Shown: positions 20,860-30,689 of the stretch, one piece after another
Numbering within the stretch: the first letter of the stretch is position 1
Layout: each line of letters begins with the position of its first letter
Source: Psococerastis gibbosa
Taxonomy: Eukaryota > Arthropoda > Insecta > Psocodea > Psocidae
Length of the DNA stretch: 64,000 nucleotides
Reading direction: 5' to 3'
Assembly: GCA_963971405.1 (NCBI GenBank)
Contig: OZ020489.1
Location: forward strand, 5,890,001-5,954,000
The notes under the pieces: model-generated
Told to the model about the DNA's origin: nothing
What the model saw: the letters and a program-made list of their open reading frames with translations, nothing else
The model's database searches: none
Position numbers and translations under genes: made by a program

Positions 20860-21420
20860 ATGGGTAATATGATGGGAGTGTATTTCAAGGACTTAAAAGA
20901 CCCAATCAAACAACTTAAAGGAAAAGTAGAAGAAATAACAGCCCTAAAAATCAGGGTTGATGACTTAGAACAGGCCTTGGAAACTAGATATCATAAAATT
21001 TATACATTACATGCTTGACTTACAGATCTTGAGCAATATTCAAGAAGCAACTGCATCGCGAGATTCGGGAAGCCCCACAAACACCAAAACGAAGATGCTG
21101 AAAAAATAATTAAGGATGTTCCGAAGATCCCGCTACAAAGAAATGATATCCAAGCAGCGCACGGTCTTAAAGGGGCACCCGGAAAAGGGGCCCCTATAAT
21201 TGTAAAATTCACTGACAAAAAGCACCTACAAGAAATTATGAAGGAAAAGAAAACGACAACCATAACCAATCAGCAGATTGTCGGAGAAGGGGATGGGAAA
21301 AATCAACCTATAGTCGGAAGCGATGTTCGCTGCAGGTTGTCCCATCACAGATTTTATTTGTGTTTAGTATTTGATCTCGGCAGGACTATTTCATGCAGAA
21401 TCTTGCGAAGAATATTTTAG
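20860..21420 (+). pseudogene. LINE ORF1-like protein with one in-frame stop
   Basis: A 186-codon frame is broken only by TGA at 21016. Residues ~10-50 are a heptad-rich stretch (DPIKQLKGKVEEITALKIRV, then DDLEQALETRYH). After the stop comes LTDLEQYSRSNCIARFG, then IIKDVPKIPLQRNDIQAAHG and APIIVKFTDKKHLQEIM. A coiled coil, then LEQYSRRNC-like and an RRM-like IxAAHR...PIIVKF order are known from ORF1 proteins of CR1/L2/L1-like LINEs. It would be the RNA-binding ORF1 of a retrotransposon. No RT follows, so it is an isolated 5' relic. The end of the frame (from ~21290) is probably not original coding. Confidence 0.65.
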
Positions 21421-21570
21421 ATTTGGTGGTTTTCCGTGAATTTGATAAGACTATAGAAATTCACCGAATTATCAAGTTCATGGAAAAATTATAACAACAA
21501 TGAAAAACACCTCACAACATTGTATGAGTTGCCTATTAGCCAAAGCAATCCTCTCCATTTTTTTCAGTTT

Positions 21571-21680
21571 TGAGGTGGTAACGTGCTCGCACTTGTGCGA
21601 GTCTTTACACGCCATGCAATCGGACACGTGTCGTACTCATCACGGGTAATAACCTACAGAGGCGACTGAAAAGGTCAATC
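21571..21680 (+). mobile_element. SINE-2, copy 2
   Basis: 'gaggtggtaacgtgctcgca', 'cttgtgcgagtctttacacg', 'gcaatcggacacgtgtcgta' and 'aggcgactgaaaaggtcaat' match copies at 15945 and 49746. Confidence 0.6.
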
Positions 21681-21973
21681 GGATACATTCATTAAATTGT
21701 TTGTATGCGATTTATCTTTAAACAATAAAAATAAAATAAAAATAAATCTTTTTTACAAAATATTATGAAACCTTTCCCTTAAAATTGTGTTTCAATATTT
21801 TCAACCCACAAAAAGGCCCCCCCCCCCCGGAATTTTTTGTTTTATAATCTAGGTGTTAAAACTTACGTATTTCCCGCTTAAGCATCGTACCAAAGAAAAT
21901 TGAAACTGCAAGCGTAATACTTTGTGAAGCACTCATAGACCACATACATTAGAATCGGTTAAAAATTAATTAA

Positions 21974-22802
21974 AAGAACCGGTCCGAGTTTACTCGAACA
22001 TGCTTTCCAATTCATCAAAATTAGTACACAGAGAAAATGATTAATTTCATCGTAAATTATTTTCCTATGGTTAAATTTCGGGTATCATGGGGGGGAGGTC
22101 ATCCACCTGACGTCACTGGAGGTGACGTAAATTCTAGATAGGACAGACCAACACATTAACACACAGCAATAATGGCAGGGCACGTAATGCATTTGAGCGT
22201 GAATTTGCTTTCATTAAAAAAAAAAAAAAATTGCACAAAACCAAATAGGTTTTTGAAACTGTCCGGTTTCGTTACTCAATTTAACACCTAAGACATGCCT
22301 GAAGGTAGAAATCATCGATAGAACGGTTTCGCAGAAAAATTATTTTTTAGTCATTTTTCATTAAAATTTAGTTATTTTTATTTTTTTACCCCCAGAAGCA
22401 AACTATCAAGGGGCAAGCGACCCCCCGCATTTCGTTAACATTAATAACGACTACAATATATGTGAATTTAAAAGAAATCGTTGGAGCCGTTTTTGAGAAA
22501 TAATTTTTTTAGACGTTTTTGAGTTTTTTGAGAATAAACCCCCCCCCCCCCCCAAATTAAGTTAGCCCCAAATGAAAAAAAGTGTTCCGTGGTATGATTT
22601 TTGTGAACTTACACGCCCAATTTCACCCTAATCCATCGAGTAGTTTGCCCGGAAATCGATGAACAGACAGACAGACATTTCGTAAAAACCACTTTTTTTG
22701 GTTCCTGGGACCTCAAAACGTGTAAATCCGTCGAAATCTCGGAATCGAAAATTTCGGCCATCACAAAGCTTTCATTATACTACGTATAAATTGGAAAGCA
22801 AA
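21974..22802 (+). repeat. Family A element, near full-length
   Basis: Runs from 'aagaaccggtccgagtttac' to 'tactacgtataaattggaaa'. It carries 'gaacagacagacagacattt', C- and G-runs and the same 3' hairpin. It is the best uninterrupted plus-strand reference copy. Confidence 0.8.
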
Positions 22803-23624
22803 AATAAATGGGCAAAATATAAGTTTTTTAAGCACGAACCAGGATGAAAAAAGATAGAAAATTATTCTGATTCTCAGAATACCATGGAAGATTCTTCAGT
22901 GGCGGTCTATTGCCAGACGGTATTAAAAATGATCGTCTCCATCTTCAACAGGAAAAATTTAGAATTGAATTCAAACGTTCATTAGCAATGGAAAGAGGTA
23001 CTCGCAAAGGGTGTATAGCCCAGGTCCAGCCTTAATGATGTCGAAAAGATTTCTGGAGACAAAGCGACAGCCGCTACGACCTGCCGACTAAGAACGCCGC
23101 AACATCGCTGCGAAGCTTTAGCATTTTCAACAAATTGTAATTAAAATTTTAACGACCTATACCTTCCAACATTTACTGCCGTTCTTTTTTAGCAATGCCT
23201 TGTGCTTTTATGCGTTGTTGAGTTACCATCGTTGAAAAAACTAGGATGTCCATGAGCCTCAGCCCGTTCGAACATTTTTCCCAATAATATACGATACAAA
23301 CGATGGTCGGTATTGTGTGTTTATACTGGTACCATTACAGGCTATGTTCCTGGTTGGGCTATTTGATAAGTTACGTTATAGGGAAGATTAGATTATCCCC
23401 ATTCGACAATTTATAACGTAGTTCATAGGCGAAAGAAGCCTCCATATGTAGAACAGTATGCAGTACTTTATCGGTCGTATTGTAAAATCCGTCCTAATAC
23501 TAATAGAACGAGAGAGAACTAATAGCTTCACGACAAGACCGGAGTTTGTGTATAGGAGTTATGTATGGGTATTTTTGAATCGCTTCGGCCACCTGCCTCG
23601 CCTTCTTCAACCAGAGAAACTTAC
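22803..23624. other. No firm feature; small unassigned frame
   Basis: A 50-codon plus frame (~22885-23034) reads YHGRFFSGGLLPDGIKNDR then LHLQQEKFRIEFKRSL. A TTATTCTGATTCTCAG just before it resembles a splice acceptor. It is too short to assign. Confidence 0.3.
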
Positions 23625-24390
23625 AAAGAACCGGTCCGAGTTCACTCGAACATGCTTTCCAATTTATCAAAATTGTTAGATAGAGAAAATTAGTAATTTT
23701 ATGGCAAATATTTTTCCTATGGTTAAATTTCCGATATCTCGGGGGGGGGGGGGGCGGTTGTCCACCTGACGTCATTGGAAGTGAGGTAAATTCTCGATAG
23801 GTCAAACAAACACATTAATTACCACACAGCAATAATGGCAGGGCATGCAATGCATTTGAGCGCGAATTTTCTATCATTTTTTTCAAAAAATAATTTTTTG
23901 GGCAAAACCAAATATTTTTTTGGGAAAGCAACCTATCCGGTTTCGTTACTCAATTTAACACCTAAAACATGCTTGAAGGTAGAAATCATCGATAGAAAGG
24001 TTTCGCATTTTTTAGTCATTTTTTCATTAAAATTTAGTTATTTTTATTTTTTTACCCCCAGAAGCAAACTATCAAGGGGCAAGCGACCCCCCGCATTTTG
24101 TCAACATTAATAACGACTACAATCTACGAGAATTTAAAAGAAATCGTTGGAGCCGTTTTTGAGAAAAAATTTTTAGACGTTTTTTTTTGGATTTTTTTGA
24201 AAATAAAACCCCCCAAATTGAGTTAGCCCAAAAAAAAAAAATGGTCCCGAGGTATGATTTTTGTGAACCTACATGCCAAATTTCACTCAAATCCACTGAG
24301 TAGTTTGCCCGGAAATCGACGAACAGACAGACCGACCGACAGACCGACAGACAGACAGACATTTTGTAAAAACCACTTTTTTGGGTTCCT

Positions 24391-25693
24391 TCTTCTTCTT
24401 CTTCTTCTTCTTCTTCCGGCTCTACAGCCCTTGGTGGGCTTTGGCCTGCTCGACAACACTCCTCCATTCTTCTCGGTTTTGCACAACGCTCCACCATCTG
24501 GAGACTCCCAACTCGCGAAGGTCATTCTCTAACTCGTCCTTCCAGCGGTTTCTTGGCCGTCCTGGCAGTCGTCTTCCCGTCATGCTTGCTTTGTACATTT
24601 TTCGTGGCATGCGTTCTTCAGACATCCTTACAACGTGTCCCAGCCACCTTAATCGTTGTGCTTTAATGAACCTTACTATGTCTTCTCCGTTGAGAGCGGC
24701 GTCGATTTCAGCGTTGTGTCTTATACGCCATTCTCCGTACTCGTAAAGGGGTCCATATATCCTCCTTATTATCTTTCTTTCGAGTACACGTAGTTTGTTG
24801 GCATCGTTTACAGTGAGATTCCAGGTTTCCGATCCGTATGTTGCAACTGGTCTTATAAGGGTTTTGTATATTCGTAGTTTTGTGGCTCTAGAGATAAGTC
24901 TTGACTTGAGCAATTTTAGGTTGGCAAAATATGCTCTATTGGCTGCTGTTATTCTTCTGTCTATCTCTGCGCTAGTTTTGTTTTGATTGTTTACTTCTGC
25001 ACCAAGGTAGATGAAGCTCTTTACATTCTCGAAAGCCATTCCTTGTACAGTCAGGTTGTCACTTCTCCGTCTCCTTTCTAACGCTGACATTACTAGATAC
25101 TTAGTTTTTGAGACATTTATTTCTAGTCCAGCTCTACTCGCCTCTACACATAGTCTAGCAAGTATCTCTCCTAGTTGCTTCCTATTTTTAGTGATTATGA
25201 CTATGTCATCCGCATATGCGCAGATCATTTGTGACTTGTATACAATTGTCCCACTCTCTACTATATTCTGTAACGCTGCTTGCAGTGCCAGGTTGAACAG
25301 TGTAGCTGAGAGGGCGTCTCCTTGTCGTACCCCTCTGCCGAGTGGGAATTCTTCTCCACATCGTCCGTCTATTATTACACTGGCTCTGGCGTTTTCCATA
25401 GTCATTTTTACTAGATTAACTAGTTTTTTTGGTATTCCTTGTCGGATCATTGTGTTATATAGGCTGTCTTTCCAAATAGAATCGAAAGCCTGTCTAAAAT
25501 CCACAAAGAGCATGTGTAGGTCCGTATTATGCTCGTAGCATTTTTCCATAGTTTGCCGTACAACGAAGATTTGGTCAACAGATCCCCTGGCTGGTCTAAA
25601 ACCACATTGGTACTCGCCTATTATTTCTTCTGCATACGGTGAGATTTTTCTTAATAGAAGATTTGAGAAAGTCTTGTAGGCAGTATTAAGGAG
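24391..25693 (-). mobile_element. 5'-truncated non-LTR retrotransposon with target duplication
   Basis: Flanked by the 12-bp duplication TTTTGGGTTCCT (24379-24390 and 25694-25705). On the minus strand the 5' end is inside the RT gene and the 3' end is a (GAA)n tail (the TTC run at 24391-24416) directly after the short 3' UTR. Simple-repeat tails are usual for RTE-type LINEs. A second copy of the same family is at 26404-26736. Confidence 0.85.
24422..25693 (-). CDS. Reverse transcriptase, 5'-truncated but open
   Basis: 424 codons including the stop are open from the element's 5' break to its 3' end. Residues 1-48 (LLNTAYKTFSNLLLRK ... GEYQCGFRPARGSVDQIF) are RT fingers. FVDFRQAFDSI (~62-73) holds the first catalytic Asp, GVRQGDALS (~121-129) the RQGD motif, and AYADDIVII (~159-167) the YADD pair. 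YGSETW is at ~286-291, LRWLGHVVRM at ~348-357 and GRRLPGRPRNRWKDEL follows. It would copy LINE RNA at a nicked target. The endonuclease and N-terminal RT are lost by truncation, so it cannot move alone. The C-terminal layout fits RTE-like LINEs; the clade is inferred. The uninterrupted frame suggests a fairly recent insertion. Confidence 0.9.
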   Translation of the reverse strand, partial: LLNTAYKTFSNLLLRKISPYAEEIIGEYQCGFRPARGSVDQIFVVRQTMEKCYEHNTDLHMLFVDFRQAFDSIWKDSLYNTMIRQGIPKKLVNLVKMTMENARASVIIDGRCGEEFPLGRGVRQGDALSATLFNLALQAALQNIVESGTIVYKSQMICAYADDIVIITKNRKQLGEILARLCVEASRAGLEINVSKTKYLVMSALERRRRSDNLTVQGMAFENVKSFIYLGAEVNNQNKTSAEIDRRITAANRAYFANLKLLKSRLISRATKLRIYKTLIRPVATYGSETWNLTVNDANKLRVLERKIIRRIYGPLYEYGEWRIRHNAEIDAALNGEDIVRFIKAQRLRWLGHVVRMSEERMPRKMYKASMTGRRLPGRPRNRWKDELENDLRELGVSRWWSVVQNREEWRSVVEQAKAHQGL

Positions 25694-25806
25694 TTTTGGG
25701 TTCCTGGGACCTCAAAACGTGTAAATCCGTTGAAATCTCGGAATCGAAAATTTCGACCATCACAAAGCTTTCCTTATACTACGTATAAATTGGAAAGCAA
25801 TAATAA

Positions 25807-26069
25807 CAAATCCCGACGTGGTTACGAGGCGCCAGGGTGTGCTCTCATTGGTCGAAAGCTCAATTGGCCGAAGCTCTGATTGGTGGACGAAGAAGACGCG
25901 GCAGATATTCTAAGTGAATAAAAAATATCCTTAATCACAAATCCCGACGTGGTTACGAGGCGCCAGGGTGTGCTCTCATTGGTCGAAAGCTCAACTGGCC
26001 AAAGCTCTGATTGGTGGGCGAAGAAGACGTGGCAGATGTTTTAAGTGGATAAAAAATATCCTTAATCAA
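25807..26069. repeat. Tandem duplication (131 bp x 2) rich in CCAAT boxes
   Basis: 'caaatcccgacgtggttacg' starts at 25807 and again at 25938. Each unit has three ATTGG motifs in ~45 bp ('ctcattggtcgaaagctcaa', 'ttggccgaagctctgattgg'). Units differ at few positions. Confidence 0.8.
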
Positions 26070-26360
26070 GAACGAATGACCCATCTCCCTTATATGCAAG
26101 GTTCTGCTATTCAACAGACTAATTAGGCTTCATCCTGGGGCGGCTGCTTCACAAAATTCCTCAATGTTCTTCTCAGTGCGAAATATATTAAGGGAGAGAT
26201 TTCAAAATATTTTAAACAAGAAGTGACCATGGATGCTTGATGAAATTAATTAATTTCTCGATCCAGAAGATGAAAAGAGTAAAAGACTTTCTAGTCTTAA
26301 GTCTCGCCCCGTAAATACAATATAAGACGTTCATTATTACTAGTATTATTATTATTATTC
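26070..26360. other. No firm feature
   Basis: A 46-codon plus frame (~26088-26227) reads ICKVLLFNRLIRLHPGAAAS and RNILRERFQNILNKK, not recognised. An ATT microsatellite lies at ~26341-26360. Confidence 0.3.
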
Positions 26361-26403
26361 ACAGCTGCAAACTATGAAAGTGGTGCGATGAAAAATTCAT
26401 AAA

Positions 26404-26736
26404 TGCAAGCTTGGAATTGGAAAGAAAGGTAATAAGGAGGATTTATGGACTCTTATGGGAAGACGGAGAGTGGCATTTAAGAAACAGCGGCGAAATAGAC
26501 GCAAACCTCAACGGAAAAGACATAGTCCGGAGATGTACAAAGCAAGTATGACAGGAAGACGACTGGCGGGACGTCCTCGAAAACCCTGGAAGGATGAGTT
26601 GGAAATTAACCTCCACGAGTTGGGAGTCAGTAGATGGTGGAGCGTTGAACAAAACTGAGATGACTGGCGGAGTGTTGTCGAGCAGGCCAAAGCTCATCAA
26701 GGGCTGTAGAGCCAGAAGAGGAAGAAGAAGGAGAAG
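26404..26736 (+). pseudogene. Deleted second copy of the 24.4-kb LINE family
   Basis: One frame reads LELERKVIRRIYGLLWEDGE then DANLNGKDIVRR, matching residues ~304-340 of the RT at 24422. The sequence then jumps to MYKASMTGRRLAGRPRKPWK, so ~70 bases with the LRWLGHVVRM block are deleted and the frame shifts. It ends ...HQGL-stop (26707-26709) and a GAAGAA-type tail. The ATG frame 26455-26658 crosses the two frames. Long direct repeats flank it (26361 and 26737). Confidence 0.85.
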
Positions 26737-26789
26737 ACAGCCGTAAAGTTATGAAAGTGGTGCGATGAAAATTTCATAAAATAAAAAAC

Positions 26790-27027
26790 AAGCTTTCGAA
26801 GAAAATGTACATTATCTCATCAGAAACAGATCTCTGGACAACCCAATTAAGTGCAATAAACAGATTTTATAGTATAGAAAGAAAGAAAGGAAATTGTCTT
26901 TATTTTCCACATTGGCGAATTTTATAAATCAGTCGGAGAAATCAACGCCCCCGACGTCATCAACTGCTTTTTGAGAAAACTTGAATTGTTTATCTGACCA
27001 CTTTCGTATCTTCGGGGGTCGTGGAGC
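26790..27027. other. No recognised feature
   Basis: AT-rich, no supported gene. Confidence 0.45.
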
Positions 27028-27396
27028 GTGAAATTAATTAATTTCGACAAAAATACACGGTCAGTCCTTGTCAACAAACATTCGGAAATCTGCCCCTTAA
27101 CTGAAAATACGTTTAAAAAAAAGTTTCAAAATTTTCGAAAAATTCACAGATTGCAGATAACAATTGAAAATTGCTCAATGGAAAAACCAAAAATAATTAA
27201 AGCAAAGTTGCCAGAGTTTGTTTCGCACTACACAAAAGCACATTCAAAGCTATACATTCGAAAACAAACACTGTCTAAACTGTTCCACTATCTACACGTT
27301 GTAGTTGACAAGCCACTGCCGTACGAAGCGCAGATAAAATCTACACAAATTGGGCCCCAACTTTTATTTTTAAATAATAACTCCCCTCCTTCATAA
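27028..27396 (+). CDS. Unassigned 122-codon open frame
   Basis: An ATG frame without overlapping repeat. The protein is basic, with FKKKFQNFRKIHRLQ, KAKLPEFVSHYTKAHSK and LYIRKQTLSKLFHYLHVVVD. I recognise no domain, signal peptide or membrane segment, and see no clear splice sites. Its length is somewhat more than expected by chance in AT-rich DNA. It could be a decayed transposon gene. Confidence 0.2.
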   Translation: MKLINFDKNTRSVLVNKHSEICPLTENTFKKKFQNFRKIHRLQITIENCSMEKPKIIKAKLPEFVSHYTKAHSKLYIRKQTLSKLFHYLHVVVDKPLPYEAQIKSTQIGPQLLFLNNNSPPS

Positions 27397-28584
27397 AACT
27401 TTACGCCATAAAGCTCTCATAAGCGCGAGACTGGAAGCATCAACACACAGTACATTAATTGATTAAAAACAGAGCATACCCTCTATTGAATTTCTGAGTA
27501 GAAATGTTATATTAATGCAAGTTATTTCTCTCTACCTTTTGAAGCAGAGCAAAGTCCTACATTTCCGCTAGCTAAATTCCTATAGAGACCCTTCCCGAGC
27601 TTTCCTTCACCTGCACGAGCCCTTTCCTCTAACAGTCCCTTTCCACTCAGCCCAGGTGTGCTTACCCCGCAACCTTAGAAACCTACCCCTCCCAACACCA
27701 ACCACCCCCGAAACCATAGCCAGCTTACACTACCCACGAAGCTAAGAAACATCTAAGATAATAACTTCAGCATTAATATACTGGGCGAAGTTGAGTGTTT
27801 TCTTATGTTGCTGATCGAGTGTATTTTAACTTTAAATTGAAGAGTTTTTTGGCGGGAGCGGGGGTGCATTTATTATGAGAGGGCGAGGGGGGGGGGATGT
27901 TTTTTTTTTTCTTCTAACAAAAACTTGCGTATAAGAAATGAATTTGTAAAGAGTTAATTCGGAAGCGATGCAGAGCGGGGAGGGCGGGGAGGCATTGTCG
28001 CGCCTTAGATTTCAATCTTGATTATAAGTTTATGGTTTTTTATAAACTCTTACACAGGGGTTATTGCTAAAGGTATCAAATTCCTGTCATTCCACTTTTA
28101 TTATTGATAATATAAAGTGAGTCTTTATTTTGTTACCGGCCATATCTTTCAAGTTATTTCATGTCGCCGTTGCTGAGAGAAGAGTTATTTTGTGAGCTTC
28201 TTTTTCGATAATTTTATAGCAACAGCCTTGCTGGTGGCGGGCTTTGTTTCTGCCCTCCTTTCTCCTCCCCCTCCAACATTTTGACTTGTTTATTAGATTG
28301 GCTGATTAATGGTAGAATTCATTATAGAGAGTATCTTTCTGTGCAATCAAATTATAAGTCCTTTTACCTCAAGGCTGCATGTAAATTAATGTTCTTGAGT
28401 AATTTTTCTGTTTGGCATCATTAAGACCAAATTCGGAGTAACCCCACTACGAGTTTGTTGTACAAAGTCCATTTTCCCAGGAAATCTCGATCGTAGAACT
28501 AAAATAGACCTTAAATTTGCAGAAAAACTACTTTACATTCCGATGCATAACATGTGGTCTTCACTAGTACCAATTGGCCACAGT
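27397..28584. other. No recognised feature
   Basis: A C-rich stretch (27590-27730) and a GA/G-rich stretch (27850-28000) stand out, but no gene or repeat family is recognised. Confidence 0.45.
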
Positions 28585-28700
28585 TCTTCAGCTCCTTCCT
28601 CGGGAGTGCCACACCAATAGTTTCTTGTACAAGTCAAAATCAATAGTAGTGGCCAATCTGTGTTAGAAAGAGGTACAGTACGTACATGTCATGTATCAAA
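28585..28700 (-). repeat. Short dispersed repeat, copy of 7607-7735
   Basis: 'gtggccaatctgtgttagaa' and 'agaggtacagta' match the 7.6-kb copy in inverse orientation. Confidence 0.5.
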
Positions 28701-28894
28701 ATGCTCTGTGGCAATACCCATCAGGGGGGGGGGGGAGCGGTGGTCACAGTAGACTACAAGTCTTAAGTGCCTAGCCTATGAAAAAACATACCCCCAAGAT
28801 AAGGAAAAAAGCACACAGTGAAGAACGTCAAATTTTATGGTCTCGAGTCACTTTTTAGCCATTATATGATAAGTGGCACAGACACGAGAGCAGC

Positions 28895-28945
28895 GGTGTA
28901 ACTCATTCAGTAGAGCATTGGCCCATGTAAGGTGGATGCACGTAA
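28895..28945 (+). repeat. tRNA-like SINE head relic
   Basis: 'gtgtaactcattcagtagag' resembles an A box and 'cgtaagtttgagtc' a decayed B box with near-tRNA spacing. It lies just before a LINE-B relic. No acceptor stem pairs, so it is not a functional tRNA. Confidence 0.35.
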
Positions 28946-28965
28946 GTTTGAGTCAGTATTTGGAG

Positions 28966-29232
28966 TTTACGAAACGGAAACTAACATCCTTCCACCATGT
29001 GATGAGAAACGAAAGGTATCGCCTTCTGCATGTAATACTCCAAGGGTAGATAGCACGACCGAGGGCTCCCGGCAGAAGAAGAACATCTCGCTTGAAAAAC
29101 GTGAAGTAGTGGTTTCGCAAGAGCACGACTTCCCTTTTCAGAGCAGCAGACTCCAAGGTCCACGTTAACATAATGATCACTTATCTTCGCTAGAAGAGGC
29201 ATTAAAAGAAGAAGAAGAAGAAGAAGAAGAAA
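28966..29232 (+). pseudogene. LINE-B C-terminus with GAA tail
   Basis: One frame reads FHHVMRNERYRLLHVILQG, a stop, then GRRRTSRLKNV and SLFRAADSKVHVN before the end ...YLR-stop. The block HVMRNxKYRLLQxIIQGK, RRxxSWLxN, LFRAA...IAxLR is the C-terminus of a LINE group common in insects. The tail is (GAA)n at 29209-29232. Stops and a truncated 5' end show it is dead. Confidence 0.7.
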
Positions 29233-29311
29233 AAACTAACGCTCTCATTTAGAAACAAAGCTCATGACATTCAATTGTTTTGTCATGTTAGGCCCAAGAA
29301 AGGGTCAGCCA

Positions 29312-29392
29312 GGGAGCAGCAGTCTCCACGGTTCAAACTGCCATGACGATCGCCAATCTTCGATAGAAGAGGCAATTAAAGAAGAAGATTTA
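29312..29392 (+). pseudogene. LINE-B 3' end fragment
   Basis: The frame AAVSTVQTAMTIANLR-stop followed by 'aagaggcaattaaagaagaa' repeats the LINE-B end ~80 bp after the previous copy. It may be a second insertion or a tandem duplication. Confidence 0.6.
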
Positions 29393-29687
29393 GAGTTTGT
29401 TTTTCATTCAATTCAGTTTTTTGGACCATCTCCACACTACACTGTCGGCCAATATGTCCACCTAGTGTGTGATGTCATTTCAAGTTTTGGCTGTGACACT
29501 TGCTAAGTGACGCGACAGCAGCGGTTGCGGCTGCTGTCAACAGCGTTTAACCCGTCTCCCTCCACAGTTAAATGTGGCCAATTTCAGTTGCCCCGCCACC
29601 ACTCACCGTAACCACCCGCTGCGAAATCTCGCGCCAAAAAAATTGCACATTCTGAAGGGAGACACGAAAATAAATGGGCTGTCATCA
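29393..29687. other. No recognised feature
   Basis: No supported gene or repeat. Confidence 0.45.
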
Positions 29688-30398
29688 AAAGGTAAATCAT
29701 TCGCACTGCAGTCCAGTTAGAAATTAGGTCTTCTTATAATAATTCAGCTCTCATAAGAAGACCTCATTGCCAAATGGACCCACAAAAGAAGTCAAACTAA
29801 AAATTTTAAGTTTTCCCAGATTAACCGCCTAAGTGGTGATCATCCGCCGGTAAAAGTTTCACTCAAACTGTAGTCCATTTGGAAACAAGGTCTTCTTATA
29901 ATAGTTAAGCTCTCATAAGAAGTCCTTAATTGCCAACTGGGCCACAGTTCTTGTAATGTTGTTGTTTGCTGATGTTGTTTCCAACGCCTGCTTTCAGCAT
30001 TTCTGCTTTAAGCAACCCTGTCAGCCTGGCGGGGGGAGTGAGTCTGTTTGTTAACTTGAGGCACCCTAAGGGCAGACTCTTTCACCTCGGGGAAGGGGGA
30101 GTTGACTAACAGGGTGGACCTCCTGATTATAGTGGATTCCGAACCACTTGGGGAACATGGTAAAGTCACACGATTAAATTGGAGGTGACCAGGACTCGAC
30201 TTATACTGCCTAAGCGCGTTATCATGTCCCACCATGTTCCCCTGCCAACGCTGTGCACACTACCAAGTTGCCGCAGTTTGAAACATGCTCTGCTCTAATG
30301 GAATCAACATGGTAAGGCCGTTGCCAGTTCTTGTAATGGGAAAACACAAAAGTTGTCAAAACTTAAATTTTCTAGTTTTCTAAAATATAGGGACCGCC
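29688..30398 (+). repeat. Two tandem ~170-bp units with hairpins, one split by a SINE
   Basis: Unit 1 (29688-29855) and unit 2 (from ~29855, resuming 30325-30398) share 'aggtcttcttataat', 'ctctcataagaag', 'aaaattttaagttttc' / 'ttaaattttctagttttc' and 'accgcct'. Unit 2 is interrupted by the SINE at 29959-30324. Confidence 0.7.
29959..30324 (-). mobile_element. 5S-headed SINE, long form, 14-bp target duplication
   Basis: Flanked by exact CAGTTCTTGTAATG (29945-29958 and 30325-30338). The minus strand starts 'gcaacggccttaccatgttg', as 5S rRNA does at several positions, and ends 'ggcgttggaaacaacatcag' with an AAC-rich tail. The duplication defines both ends of the family. Confidence 0.85.
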
Positions 30399-30571
30399 TT
30401 TGTAGTCAATAGAGACAGGGGCCTCACAGTCATCGAACAATTAGGGCGGAGCCCATCGTCAGGGGAAGGGGGCGACGTTTCGGGAATAACTGCTAATCCC
30501 ATGATTAGGCATAGTCCTGATAAAGTTTCTGGACGACTGACTCATTGCTCTCGTACTCTACTCAGAATTCT

Positions 30572-30602
<31 letters not shown>

Positions 30603-30689
30603 AAGTAAGTATAATGGCGATAGACTTAGGCTTTGGGGGCCCATGGAACTGCCATGAGCAATGCGACTACAAAGCCTGATCTTTAGCGA
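30399..30689. other. No gene; TAG microsatellite
   Basis: (TAG)n at ~30573-30602. The rest is unrecognised. Confidence 0.5.

Larger units (their letters stand above)
23625..25805 (+). repeat. Family A element split by a LINE
   Basis: The left part 23625-24390 runs from 'aaagaaccggtccgagttca' to 'ttttgggttcct'. The right part starts with the same 'ttttgggttcct' at 25694 and ends at 'aaattggaaagcaa' near 25800. The LINE between them is a later insertion. Confidence 0.85.

Noticed and set aside
24254..24746. Several plus and minus ORFs around the TTC run
   Set aside because: They read through the family A microsatellite and the (GAA)n tail of the LINE; repeats of DR/PT and K/R come from GACA and GAA runs.
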